The notes beneath the pieces were generated by a model, which saw only the letters and a program-made list of their open reading frames with translations, ran no database searches and was not told where the DNA came from. DNA of 64,000 bases, from assembly GCF_035920345.1 (NCBI RefSeq), contig NZ_CP109149.1, forward strand, positions 9,424,001 to 9,488,000, given 5' to 3'. Below, in pieces: positions 8,447 to 16,895 of the stretch; the first letter of the stretch is position 1, and each line of letters begins with the position of its first letter. The translations under genes and the position numbers were made by a program. This DNA comes from Nocardia vinacea. Lineage in GTDB: Bacteria > Actinomycetota > Actinomycetes > Mycobacteriales > Mycobacteriaceae.

Positions 8447-8817
8447 ATGACCGATTACATCGCCGTGTGGCTTGGACCGTGGCATGCCACTGACCACGTC
8501 ATGGTCCCGCACATTGAAAGCGACACCGGCACCAGCACTGGGGCGGCCGCGATCCGAGAAACAGTGCTGTGCCGGTACTTCCAACCGGGCACTGCACGAC
8601 CATCGATTCGTGAATCCTTCATCATGGGAGAGCAATTCGTGTCGGTTCCTGACGACGACAGCGACGCACTCGGCTACCACGCTGCCATCGACAACAACGG
8701 CGTCACCGTCGAAATAGACGAACGCCAATAAGCCCGCTACGGGGTCGAAGGGCACGTCAGCCCGGATCTGTTCGACAGCAGGTCACCGGGCAGATGGTCA
8801 TCGGCGTCAGCCCATAA
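8447..8817 (+). pseudogene. Decayed paralogue of the 7125-7442 gene
   Basis: An ATG at 8447 opens a 94-codon frame ending with TAA at 8729-8731. The bases after the stop continue the homology: GHVSPDLF matches GHVNPDLF of the intact copy. A one-base deletion near 8776 then shifts to a frame reading QVTGQMVIG, which matches QITGQIVAG, and ends at the TAA at 8815-8817. One nonsense change and one frameshift have therefore broken a gene of about 120 codons. The truncated product might still be made. Confidence 0.75.
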
Positions 8818-9075
8818 TCATTTCGCGACGCGCCGAATCCTCCTCTGCGAGTTGCGCATCGGACCGCTTGGATCGATGCGCAACCCGGACTTCTGCGTAA
8901 ACGCGGGCCACGAGCTCGGGCAGTTGGATTTCAACCGAATGGCAGACGGCCAGACAACACGAGATGATCTCTGCCCGTTGATCTTCCGGCTACCCGACTC
9001 CAAGATCCGGCTACCCGATTTTCTGCCCTACGTTGCATGACGGGTAACTAGGTGCTGCCCGAGTCGAGGACAGCT

Positions 9076-9444
9076 CTACAGAACCTCGATTTGTGCGGGC
9101 TCGGGCAGCGCCCGTGGGCGCTCATCCGTATACCAGGCGTACTCGATTCCGCTGAGCCTGCCGTTCTCGACCCACAGGATGACCTCACCGACAGGTGCCC
9201 CGTTCCGGTCCGTGACCGCTCCGCTGGCAAAGATCCCGTCCGTCGATCCGGATGCCGGCACCGCACCGGGCAGCACCGCCAGGTCAACGCTGGGCGAACC
9301 GACACCCCAGGTCGCGACGACCTGCGCGAACGGGATCTGCGACAGGAACTCACCCGCACCGGCGGCACCGGACGACAGCAGCTTGGTGACGACGCCGGAC
9401 TCGAGCTCGGTCAGCGCCTGCGGCTGAATCGGTGTGGCACTCAT
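9076..9444 (-). CDS. Candidate immunity protein 2
   Basis: 122 aa, related to the preceding gene product (9466-9843). Both share LxSGVVTKLL/LEESIIRKLL, a GA.EF.SQI motif, GSPS..L.V, and the C-terminal signature GIEYAWYTDE..R.LPEP. It lies 21 bases after the first immunity gene in a toxin operon, where small paired paralogues are usually immunity factors for the toxin upstream. It could also be an orphan kept to neutralise a neighbour's toxin variant. The assignment rests on context and the shared signature. Confidence 0.65.
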   Translation of the reverse strand: MSATPIQPQALTELESGVVTKLLSSGAAGAGEFLSQIPFAQVVATWGVGSPSVDLAVLPGAVPASGSTDGIFASGAVTDRNGAPVGEVILWVENGRLSGIEYAWYTDERPRALPEPAQIEVL

Positions 9445-9465
9445 CAGCCCTCCTCGTAGGTGGTG

Positions 9466-9843
9466 TTACTTGAACCGCTTGATCAAGACATCGGCCGGGT
9501 TCGGTAGCGACACTGGGCACCGGTCTGTGTGCCACGCGTACTCGAGCCCGTGTAGAAACCCATCCTCTGCCCAAAGGGTGATGAATCCAGTGACAGTCCC
9601 GCGCGGGTCGGTCACTTCACCGGATACCGGCAACTCGCCATCTTCAAAGCTCGACTTTGGCGCATCGGAAGAGACATGCAGATAGAGACTCGGCGACCCG
9701 TCGCTCCACTTGGCAGCCACCCGAGTGTGCGCGATTTGTGATACGAACTCACTCGCACCGGGAAAGTCGACCGACAACAATTTCCGAATGATTGACTCTT
9801 CCAACGAAGAGAGCGGGCGTGGCATTGTCGATGTTCCATTCAT
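9466..9843 (-). CDS. Candidate immunity protein 1
   Basis: 125 aa, directly downstream (22 bases) of the WXG100-toxin gene. It has a helical N-terminus (LSSLEESIIRKLLSVDFPGA) followed by beta strands, including TGFITLWAEDG and HGLEYAWHTDR. The same fold-level signature occurs in the next gene, with roughly 40% identity by eye. Position and size fit a cognate immunity protein that binds the toxin's C-terminal domain in the cytoplasm. The start ATG may instead be seven codons downstream (MPRPL). Confidence 0.7.
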   Translation of the reverse strand: MNGTSTMPRPLSSLEESIIRKLLSVDFPGASEFVSQIAHTRVAAKWSDGSPSLYLHVSSDAPKSSFEDGELPVSGEVTDPRGTVTGFITLWAEDGFLHGLEYAWHTDRCPVSLPNPADVLIKRFK

Positions 9844-9865
9844 ATTTCCTCACCTTCCAAAAGCG

Positions 9866-11152
9866 TTAGGGAATGTATGCCGTACTGATCTTGAATACAC
9901 CGTCAATCATCGCGCCGCGTACATGTATCGTATGTCCATCTATTGTTCTCACCAAAGCGTTACCCGGCCCATAGACCCCCTCGGGAACCCCCTGAACACT
10001 CTCAATCAATTTTCTCATGGCTTGTTCCCGGCTACCAGATTGCTGGACAAATTCGTCCAGATTATGCTTCGAATAGTCGAATACATGTTTCATCGGTTCG
10101 TCCTTGAGCGCGTAGTCAAGCGAACTCTTCAACTTGTCGCGCGCGATCCTGGCGATATCGGCCGTGCGCTGTGCCATGAGGTCGGCGATGCGCTGGAGCG
10201 CCGCCCGTCTCGCGGCGAGATCCTCGCCGGTTTCGGTGACCTTGTCGACGAATTTCGCTAACCGTTTGGCGGCAAGCACCCGGTCGACATACTTCTTCAT
10301 CTTCAGCGCGAGCTTGCCCGCTTTGGCGGCGGCGATCGCCGCCGCACCGAACCCGGCCGTCAATGCACCCGCTATCACACTGAGGACGACGGTCTCGGCG
10401 ACCTCCTGAGCGAGATCCTTGGCGAGATCGACCAGCAGCTGGCCCAATTGCGTCCGGAACTCCAGAATCGCGGAGCGATGGTCGCGGCAGGATTTGGCGA
10501 GGTCCTTGTAGAGGGTGAGCACGCCCTCGGCGGACGCCTTCAGCTCCCGGATGTCCTCATCGACATGGGAGGCATCGGGAGCGGTTTCGCTCTCGAATGT
10601 CTTCGCCAGCTGGTCCAGCAGCGTCGGCAGGTTGCCCACCCCCGATTCGGAGGAGGCGAGCTTGTCCCAGGCATCGGCGGCGGTCTGCAAGTCGTGGGGT
10701 TCCCCGTCGGGCATCGACACGCCGAAATCCTCGAGCGCCGACACCGCGAACCCGACATCGTCGAACAGGCCACTACCGGGCCCTCCTGCCGAGGGCGGCG
10801 GTGTCACGCATACCGACCATGCAGGCAACAAATCCGCTGGTTTCGTCGGTTCCGGTCGGCCGGTTCCCGCAACGTAATCCGCGAGAGCGTAGTTGTAGCC
10901 GAGCTGGTTCAGTATGCCGGCGTAGTTGCCCATCGCGGTGACAAGCAGCTCTGTCATACTCCTCGCCGTGGTGACGGTCGAATCATAGGACGTGGCCCAC
11001 GCTTTGGATTCGCCCACATTGCCGCCCATATTGGCGGTTTCGCTCAGCGCGGCGATCTGTGTGGAGAAGATCCGCTGGTACGCGGTGGCGTACGAATACA
11101 GTGTCTTGCCAGCCGAGGAATACACCGCGGGATCGACTACCAACGTCGTCAT
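9866..11152 (-). CDS. WXG100-type polymorphic toxin
   Basis: 428 aa. Residues 1-95 form an Esx-like helical N-terminus. A Pro-rich linker follows, then long helices (150-240) and a Gly/Ala hydrophobic segment around 245-275 (VVLSVIAGALTAGFGAAAIA). The last 70 residues look like a separate toxin domain with FDYSKHNLDEFV, a GSREQAM helix, and a final VRGAMIDGVFKISTAYIP strand pair. Such proteins leave by a type VII secretion system. The Lys/His pair and the end motif suggest a nuclease-like fold, but no family is assigned. The ATG has AGGA just upstream and follows the small WXG100 gene by 6 bases. Confidence 0.75.
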   Translation of the reverse strand: MTTLVVDPAVYSSAGKTLYSYATAYQRIFSTQIAALSETANMGGNVGESKAWATSYDSTVTTARSMTELLVTAMGNYAGILNQLGYNYALADYVAGTGRPEPTKPADLLPAWSVCVTPPPSAGGPGSGLFDDVGFAVSALEDFGVSMPDGEPHDLQTAADAWDKLASSESGVGNLPTLLDQLAKTFESETAPDASHVDEDIRELKASAEGVLTLYKDLAKSCRDHRSAILEFRTQLGQLLVDLAKDLAQEVAETVVLSVIAGALTAGFGAAAIAAAKAGKLALKMKKYVDRVLAAKRLAKFVDKVTETGEDLAARRAALQRIADLMAQRTADIARIARDKLKSSLDYALKDEPMKHVFDYSKHNLDEFVQQSGSREQAMRKLIESVQGVPEGVYGPGNALVRTIDGHTIHVRGAMIDGVFKISTAYIP

Positions 11153-11158
11153 CGGGTC

Positions 11159-11464
11159 CTACGACCTGCCCAGCATCGCAAGATTCGCGGCGATGGCGGC
11201 CGTGTATCGGTCGTGCGCATCCCGTACCGCTTGGCGCATGGTGTCGATCCCCTCGGAAACATCGGTCGCCCCGGTGTGCCACTCGCGAAAAGCCTCGGCC
11301 TGCGCATCCGCGGCGGCACCGTTCCAGTTCTGCTGCACCGTGGAGATGCGGTGCTGCAACCCGTCGAGACTGTCGTTGAGGAAACCGATGAACCCGGAGA
11401 CGCGGGCGACCATTTGCTCGAGCTCGTCGAGATCGACACGGAAAGGCTGTGCGTTCTCGACCAT
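11159..11464 (-). CDS. WXG100 (EsxA/EsxB-like) protein
   Basis: 101 aa from the ATG at 11464, which shares its A with the stop of the upstream gene (TGATG), so the two are translationally coupled. It has a helical hairpin with the WXG turn as WNG at about residue 47 (QQNWNGAAADAQ) and a Y/D-containing C-terminus. It probably pairs with the 114-aa partner upstream as a helical-bundle dimer that escorts the toxin to a type VII secretion machine. No secretion ATPase is in the window. Confidence 0.85.
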   Translation of the reverse strand: MVENAQPFRVDLDELEQMVARVSGFIGFLNDSLDGLQHRISTVQQNWNGAAADAQAEAFREWHTGATDVSEGIDTMRQAVRDAHDRYTAAIAANLAMLGRS

Positions 11465-11808
11465 CACAACTCCGGAAGGTCCAGCGACCCGGTGAACGCG
11501 AGAGTGGTGTCTGCCCGCGCCTTGTCCTGATCGTCCAGGGTCCGGCTCGCGACACCGAGCAGTTCGGCCATATCGGCCAACGCGTCGAGGATGGTGTCGG
11601 CGCCCTGCTTGGTTTCTGTCCACCCCGCGCTGAACGAATCGGCGGAGGTGCCGCGCCAATTGGACAGCAGTGCTGTGATGTCCGTATCGATCGAGTTCAG
11701 GCCGTTGACGAGCGATTCAGCGACCTGCTGGACGTACCGGCCGGCGTCGGTGACTTCGTCGGGGACCAGCGCGAAATCGTTGGGGGTCGAGCCGGGTTGG
11801 CCTATCAT
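11464..11808 (-). CDS. WXG100 (EsxA/EsxB-like) partner protein
   Basis: 114 aa. The ATG at 11808 is chosen because GAGGAGG lies 5-11 bases upstream; longer frames to 11895 have no such signal. The WXG turn is WRG near residue 51 (SNWRGTSADSF). It is the first gene of the toxin operon: WXG100, WXG100, toxin, immunity 1, immunity 2. It probably forms a heterodimer with the next product. The C-terminus DLPEL lacks an evident YxxxD/E export signal. Confidence 0.85.
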   Translation of the reverse strand: MIGQPGSTPNDFALVPDEVTDAGRYVQQVAESLVNGLNSIDTDITALLSNWRGTSADSFSAGWTETKQGADTILDALADMAELLGVASRTLDDQDKARADTTLAFTGSLDLPEL

Positions 11809-12283
11809 GCAGCCTCCTCGAACGTTGGTGCGGATCAACAGGTTAGACGCGAGTGTGTATTGGTCGGTTCCATGGTCGGGATGTGAGTCAGTCACGCGAT
11901 GGACGGTGTAGGAATGGACAACCTTTCAACCCGACACCCGATTATCGCGCCAACATTCCTGAATGAGCCACTAGCGCAGTGGTTTTAGCCTTGCATGCCA
12001 CAGCTGAACTTCGAGCAGCAGATTGCGGAACGTGTAACGTTGCCGACTAGCCGAGGTAATCGGGGAGGAGCAGATTCGTGCGTGTCCATCATCTGGATGG
12101 CGGGGGGACGCGGCCTCCTCTCGGTTGTTGGGGGCGATACCTCGACAGCCCACCAGCTGCACCGAGCCGATAACCACCACTATCCAACGACGAATCGCCC
12201 AGTTGACTGGGATTCCTTCTGGGCAACAGGGCGATTCGTCGTTTGGAGGAGCTGATCAACCGGGCCCTGGGCTTTTACGGCCG
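11809..12283. other. Gene-free stretch with a long hairpin
   Basis: No convincing gene lies here. The left end must carry the promoter for the toxin operon. The right part holds the 15-bp inverted repeat described separately. Confidence 0.5.
12186..12243. terminator. 15-bp perfect inverted repeat (terminator or structured end)
   Basis: AACGACGAATCGCCC (12186-12200) is perfectly complementary to 12229-12243, with a 28-base loop that can itself fold (CCCAGTTGACTGGG). It lies 41 bases beyond the stop of the leftward two-TM gene and so would form at the end of its mRNA. There is no T-tract. A mobile-element end is an alternative. Confidence 0.5.
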
Positions 12284-12706
12284 TCAGCGGACGGAGAACA
12301 TCGTCGCCAAGTACGCGATCATGATGCCCAGGAGAAGCGCTATTGGTCCGATCCACGTCCTCCACCGATTCGGTACGGCCACAGTGGCGAGGAGATTCTG
12401 CGCGATCGTGTCGGCGGCAAGTCCGGCTTTGTTGGCCCTCATCAGGACTTCGACGGTAGGCCGGATCATCTTGGCCCACGCCTCGTCGCCGTCTTTCGTG
12501 TACTGAGTGAGAGTCACGTTCCACGAGTCGTCTTGTAGCTCTTGGTGGGCGCGTTCGATGGTGCTCATGTTCTGCGCGAACTTCCCAGCCACGCCGTAGT
12601 GCCGAAAAAGGTCGTACACGACGATGCCTGCGCCGACGAGCTGGAAGACCAGGGCGATGGTGGCCAACGTGAATATGCCAGCGTTGGACTTGAGGAATTC
12701 GATCAT
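12284..12706 (-). CDS. Small protein with two transmembrane segments
   Basis: 140 aa. The first membrane segment is at residues 9-31 (IFTLATIALVFQLVGAGIVV) and the second at about 117-137 (WIGPIALLLGIMIAYLATMF). Between them lies a soluble helical region of about 80 residues with a short acidic stretch. No family is recognised. It is monocistronic, ending at the 12186-12243 hairpin. The architecture resembles membrane partners found near actinobacterial toxin or conflict loci, but no function is assigned. Confidence 0.65.
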   Translation of the reverse strand: MIEFLKSNAGIFTLATIALVFQLVGAGIVVYDLFRHYGVAGKFAQNMSTIERAHQELQDDSWNVTLTQYTKDGDEAWAKMIRPTVEVLMRANKAGLAADTIAQNLLATVAVPNRWRTWIGPIALLLGIMIAYLATMFSVR

Positions 12707-12764
12707 CGCTCTGTGAAGCGCTGTAACTGGTCAGGTGTTACGGGAAGTAGCCGGATCTCCGTCG

Positions 12765-12884
12765 TCAGCGGGCGGTCTTGTCGCCGGGTTCGGGCCACGC
12801 CAGTCCGGCCTCGGTGAGTGCGTCCATGACCCGGCGGATTGTTACGAGATCCGCGCCCGCGATAGCCGCGAGATCCTCGGTCGG
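12765..12884 (-). pseudogene. Winged-helix gene fragment (39 codons)
   Basis: The frame reads TEDLAAIAGADLVTIRRVMD and then ALTEAGLAWPEPG before a TGA. This is typical of the end of a small winged-helix or MarR-like domain. An in-frame TAG lies just upstream (12885-12887), so only the tail remains. Codon use is natural, suggesting recent decay. Confidence 0.4.
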
Positions 12885-13680
12885 CTAGGGCCCACCGCCG
12901 TGGCGGGCCACGATACACCGCGATTGCAGGCCGGGAGGTGCTGATTCGACCGCGGGGCAACGCCACCATCACAGTGGGCGATCAGGTACTTGCGTGGCAA
13001 CTCAGGCAAGAAGGATGGCGAGGAACCCGGAGACATATACGAGACCGAACAGACGAGGGACTGACTGCTCGATGTGGGACAGGGGCCAATACAGCGCTCG
13101 ATTCTTCCCTTCGCCCAGCGACCACCATTCGGCTCGCCAGAACGGCGAGGCGGGTAGCCGTTCCTCGAGGGCGCCCACGACCAGGTACTTCGCGCTGTTG
13201 TGGACTCGATGGTGACCTCCTGCAGCCAGGTCAGGCACGGCGCCGACGGTCATTTGACCTGGCCCAAAGCGGTGACCGCGCGTTATCTGGCCCCGCAAAG
13301 CTCATGTCAGTTGTTGTCAGCTGCGTTGCGGGTCGCCTCGGATCTGATGGATTAGCGGTATGACTGTCAGCGCTTTGCCGTAGCGTGCGACGACGTGCTC
13401 GATGCGCTGAAGTGGGGTTAGAGAAAGCATTACGGCAAGATTCTGGCGAAAAGCGGTCCGCGATCGTGGACAACGACAGTTCCTGCATCCAGAAGGGACG
13501 GCGTGGCTGCAGTTTCTCGCGGATGCGTGACGCTCGCCGAACACAATTCAGGCCTACGGCTGCCGGGTGGCCTGAGATCCTGGCCCTTCGACCTCACCGC
13601 TAACTGCGAACTTCACGACTGTCCTCGTCGCGATCGGCAATCGGATGGACCTCGCCGACAACGGAGCCGGGCGATGCTGG
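12885..13680. other. Degraded stretch without a clear gene
   Basis: About 800 bases with only fragments on the minus strand. One (13317-13430) reads LSLTPLQRIEHVVARYGKAL and another (13002-13298) ends in a hydrophobic segment. These look like remains of broken genes rather than intact ones. Confidence 0.4.
13002..13298 (-). CDS. Possible small protein with C-terminal membrane segment
   Basis: The last 65 residues look natural (KYLVVGALEERLP, FWRAEWWSLGEGKN, and a hydrophobic LFGLVYVSGFLAILLA at the end). The first 30 residues do not, so the start is uncertain and the frame may be a gene remnant. No family is recognised. Confidence 0.3.
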   Translation of the reverse strand: MRGQITRGHRFGPGQMTVGAVPDLAAGGHHRVHNSAKYLVVGALEERLPASPFWRAEWWSLGEGKNRALYWPLSHIEQSVPRLFGLVYVSGFLAILLA

Positions 13681-16600
13681 TCATCCCGCAGTCGCAGCAT
13701 CAGCCGCGCCGCCGGTTACCCCGCGCCAGTAGGCGAGGTCGTGACGGATGGTGAGGGTGTCGGGGTGGTCTGGCCCCAGCACCCGCAGATAGTCGGTGAG
13801 CAGTCCTTCGAGTTCGGTGACTGTCCCGGCGGGGTCGCCATTCTCCGCACGCGAATGGGCGAGGTTGTGACGGGTGGTGAGGGTGGCGGGGTGGTCTGGT
13901 CCCAGCACCCGCAGATAGTCGGTGAGCAGTCCTTCGAGTTCGGTGACTGTCCCGGCGCGGTCGCCGCTCTCCGCACGCGAATGGGCGAGGTTGTGACGGG
14001 TGGTGAGGGTGGCGGGGTGGTCTGGTCCCAGTACCCGCAGACGGTCGGTGAGCAGTCCTTCGAGTTCGGTGACTGCCCCGGCGGGGTCGCCGCTCTGTGC
14101 ACGCCAGTGGGCGAGGTTGTGACGGGTGGTGAGGGTGGCGGGGTGGTCTGGTCCCAGTACCCGCAGATGGTCGGTGAGCAGCACCTCGAATTCGGTGACG
14201 GCCCCGTCCAGGTCGCCGCTGTGCCCACGCCAGTTGGCGAGGTTGCCGCGGGTGGTGAGGGTGTCGGGGTGGTCTGGTCCCAGTACCCGCAGATAGTCGG
14301 TGAGCAGCACCTCGAATTCGGTGACGGCCCCGTCCAGGTCGCCGCTCTGCGCACGCCAGTAGGCGAGGTTGTGACGGGTGGTGAGGGTGTCGGGGTGGTC
14401 TGGTCCCAGTACCCGCAGACGGTCGGTGAGCAGCACCTCGAATTCGGTGACGGCCCCGTCCAGGTCGCCGCTCTGCGCACGCCAGTGGACGAGGTTGTGA
14501 CGGGTGGTGAGGGTGTGGGGGTGGTCTGGTCCCAGTACCCGCAGACGGTCGGTGAGCAGCACCTCGAATTCGGTGACGGCCCCGTCCAGGTCGCCGCTCT
14601 GCGCACGCCAGCGGGCGAGGTTGCCGCGGGTGGTGAGGGTGTCGGGGTGGTCTGGTCCCAGTACCCGCAGATAGTCGGTGAGCAGCACCTCGAATTCGGT
14701 GACGGCCCCGTCCAAGTCGCCGCTGTGCCCACGCCAGTTGGCGAGGTGGCCACGGGTGGTGAGGGTGGCGGGGTGGTCGGGTCCGACGGTGTCGGTGAAA
14801 GACGGCAGCCAGGCGCCCCACCGATCACGATTGTCCGCGGCGCGGGGTGTGTCCAGGCTCCTGAGGAACAACACTGCCGCAGTCGAGTCGCCGTAGGCGA
14901 GGTAGTGGCGCACCGCTGATCCGCGGGCGTAATCGAGGGCTTGGTCGGTGGTGATGTTTTGGATCGCTGCGATGATCGCGCGATGTGCCTGCTCGGCATG
15001 CGCACCGAGCCGCTGGCTTTCGGCTTGCAGCGCGGGTATCAGGGCGTTGTGGGTGATGCCAAGGGATTCACGGGTCCTGCCGGGACGGCTGCGGCTCAGG
15101 AGCACACCCAAACCGACCGTGACGTCACGAACACGGGCGGTCGTCCATGACACACCGAGACTAGACAGTGCGAATTCGAGCAGTTCCAACGGCAACACGG
15201 GCCCGGCGCCCGCCGCGACAAGGATGCCCAGCAACCGACCCACCGCCCCGCCGGAGTCAGGCCCAGTCGACACGACCCCGTCGCGGACACGATGCGCGAC
15301 CAAGGTGTCAAGGCCGACACCCTCGGCGACCTGCTGGCCGTTGACGTCGATCAGCAGCCGAGCCACCAGCCAGCCGCCCGCGACCGCTCGTTCGCCCTCG
15401 ATGGTCGTTGGTATCTGCGCCAGCAGCGCGTCGATCCAGTTGATCCACTTGGCCGGATCGAGGCGCTCATGTTCGGCTCGCGTCGGTTTGCGTACCATCG
15501 CGGCGATCTCGGCGGCAGTGGGCTCGCGCAAGTCGATGCGGCACATGTGGGCCAAGGCGGGCAGGTCCTCGACACCGGTGCCTTCGCGGATCCCGGCGAT
15601 GACCCGTACATGGCTGAACTCGGCGTCGCGGGTCAGCATGGACACCGCGTGCACGAGTAGGTCCCGGCTGCCCTGCTCGGGCTGGTCGAGTCCGTCGAAC
15701 ACGATCGTGACCCGGTCACCGGGCTTGGCGACCCGCGCCAGGGGCTGGCGTATCTCGATATCGAACACGTCGAGGGGGGATCCGGTGTGCTCCGCGAGCT
15801 CGCGGGCCGCGCGGGCGGCGGCGGTAAAGCCAGGAACCCTATTACCCAGCTGGGTCGACAGTTCGGCCGCGACGGACTCGAGCGAGCTGGCGACGGTGAG
15901 GAAGATCGCTGCGGTGATGTATTCCGGCGCGATCGTTAATCCCTCGACCAGGCCGGGCCGGATGAGCATCGCCATCAGCGTGGACTTGCCGCACCCCGGT
16001 GGACCGGCCACCACTCGCAGCCGTTGACGGCTCGTTTCGAGGATCTCGGTGAGTCGTTCCCGAATGGTGTCGGTCAACATCAAGGTGCGGGTGAGTTGAT
16101 CGACGAACCCCGCCGCCGGACGCCCACTGACCGCGTCGCGACGGCGGGCGATGTTGGGCACCAGCCACAGCCCCGGATCCCCGCCCGAGGCCGATGTTTC
16201 CGCGCCCGCGGTGAACGACAAATGCTGAGGCTGTTGGCGAGTGCAGGCCCCCACGATCGGATCGACCAAATCCGACGGCAACAGATTCTCCCCCCGCAGC
16301 CCAAGCCCGGTATCAAACGCGGTAACCATGGTGCGAGTGAAACAACCCGCGAAGGCCGGGCCCTCCCCGGCCGCGACGAGTAGCTCCATGCGGCCTTGCG
16401 AGCGGGCCAGCAATTCGCTCCACCGGCGGGCAGCGCCCTGCACACCTTGGCCGGTGTCGCACGCATCGACCAGCACGATCAACCCGTCCACCGCCGCCGT
16501 GTTCAACCGTTCCCGAATTCCCTGCGTCAGATGAAACGCCGTACCCGAGTTCGGCAGCACCGGCGAATCACGAGCGAGGAGATAGAAATCCTCGGCACCG

Positions 16601-16860
16601 GTCGCAGTGCCATGCCCGACGAAACTGATCAACAGCGTTGCCCGCTGCCGCGACGCGGCAGCGAACGCCTCATCCACCGCGGCCGCCAACTCGGCGGCGG
16701 TCGGATTCAGTAACGGACCCGGAAGACTGGTCGCATCCTGCCAACCACCCAAACCGCCCAGACGCGAATGCAATTCGATCGCGAGCTGCCCAGGAAACTC
16801 AAGGGTCGCCAACGCAGCGCATTCGGATCCGACAACCAGCGCCAGCCTCCCACCACCCAT
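13681..16860 (-). CDS. Caspase-like / P-loop NTPase / TPR protein (STAND-type)
   Basis: 1059 aa in three parts. Residues 1-235 are a caspase-like (C14) protease: strand TLLISFVGHGTA carries the likely catalytic His83, and LIVLVDACDTGQG carries Cys134. Residues 260-690 are an NTPase of the STAND/NACHT kind, with Walker A GPPGCGKST (286-294), a Walker B-like VTIVFDGLDQ (384-393), and winged-helix-like regions after it. Residues 693-1059 are eight near-identical 42-aa TPRs plus a partial ninth. This order (effector, switch, sensor) is that of bacterial NLR-like immune or programmed-death proteins. The TPRs would sense a trigger and the caspase would cleave a partner. A DUF6082 membrane protein gene ends 35 bases upstream. 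The target is unknown. Confidence 0.85.
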   Translation of the reverse strand: MGGGRLALVVGSECAALATLEFPGQLAIELHSRLGGLGGWQDATSLPGPLLNPTAAELAAAVDEAFAAASRQRATLLISFVGHGTATGAEDFYLLARDSPVLPNSGTAFHLTQGIRERLNTAAVDGLIVLVDACDTGQGVQGAARRWSELLARSQGRMELLVAAGEGPAFAGCFTRTMVTAFDTGLGLRGENLLPSDLVDPIVGACTRQQPQHLSFTAGAETSASGGDPGLWLVPNIARRRDAVSGRPAAGFVDQLTRTLMLTDTIRERLTEILETSRQRLRVVAGPPGCGKSTLMAMLIRPGLVEGLTIAPEYITAAIFLTVASSLESVAAELSTQLGNRVPGFTAAARAARELAEHTGSPLDVFDIEIRQPLARVAKPGDRVTIVFDGLDQPEQGSRDLLVHAVSMLTRDAEFSHVRVIAGIREGTGVEDLPALAHMCRIDLREPTAAEIAAMVRKPTRAEHERLDPAKWINWIDALLAQIPTTIEGERAVAGGWLVARLLIDVNGQQVAEGVGLDTLVAHRVRDGVVSTGPDSGGAVGRLLGILVAAGAGPVLPLELLEFALSSLGVSWTTARVRDVTVGLGVLLSRSRPGRTRESLGITHNALIPALQAESQRLGAHAEQAHRAIIAAIQNITTDQALDYARGSAVRHYLAYGDSTAAVLFLRSLDTPRAADNRDRWGAWLPSFTDTVGPDHPATLTTRGHLANWRGHSGDLDGAVTEFEVLLTDYLRVLGPDHPDTLTTRGNLARWRAQSGDLDGAVTEFEVLLTDRLRVLGPDHPHTLTTRHNLVHWRAQSGDLDGAVTEFEVLLTDRLRVLGPDHPDTLTTRHNLAYWRAQSGDLDGAVTEFEVLLTDYLRVLGPDHPDTLTTRGNLANWRGHSGDLDGAVTEFEVLLTDHLRVLGPDHPATLTTRHNLAHWRAQSGDPAGAVTELEGLLTDRLRVLGPDHPATLTTRHNLAHSRAESGDRAGTVTELEGLLTDYLRVLGPDHPATLTTRHNLAHSRAENGDPAGTVTELEGLLTDYLRVLGPDHPDTLTIRHDLAYWRGVTGGAADAATAG
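13715..14784 (-). repeat. Array of 126-bp tandem repeats encoding TPRs
   Basis: Eight complete units of 126 bp and a partial ninth encode residues 693-1059 of the caspase-like protein. Units differ at a handful of positions, mainly within R(G/H)NLA.WR and at the last helix (LLTD followed by R, Y or H). High DNA identity between units means copy number can change by recombination. It is in frame throughout. Confidence 0.9.
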
Positions 16861-16895
16861 GGCAGAAACATACTCGCCCAGTGAATCCGCGGCGA

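Noticed and set aside
13715..14784. Regular repeats that could suggest a CRISPR array
   Set aside because: The units are 126 bp, nearly identical over their full length without variable spacers, and encode TPRs in frame.
13645..14919. Plus-strand frame of 424 codons with repeated GEVVTGGEGVGVVWSQYPQ units
   Set aside because: It is antisense to the TPR array. The repeats reflect the 126-bp DNA units and the composition is unnatural, with no start signal.
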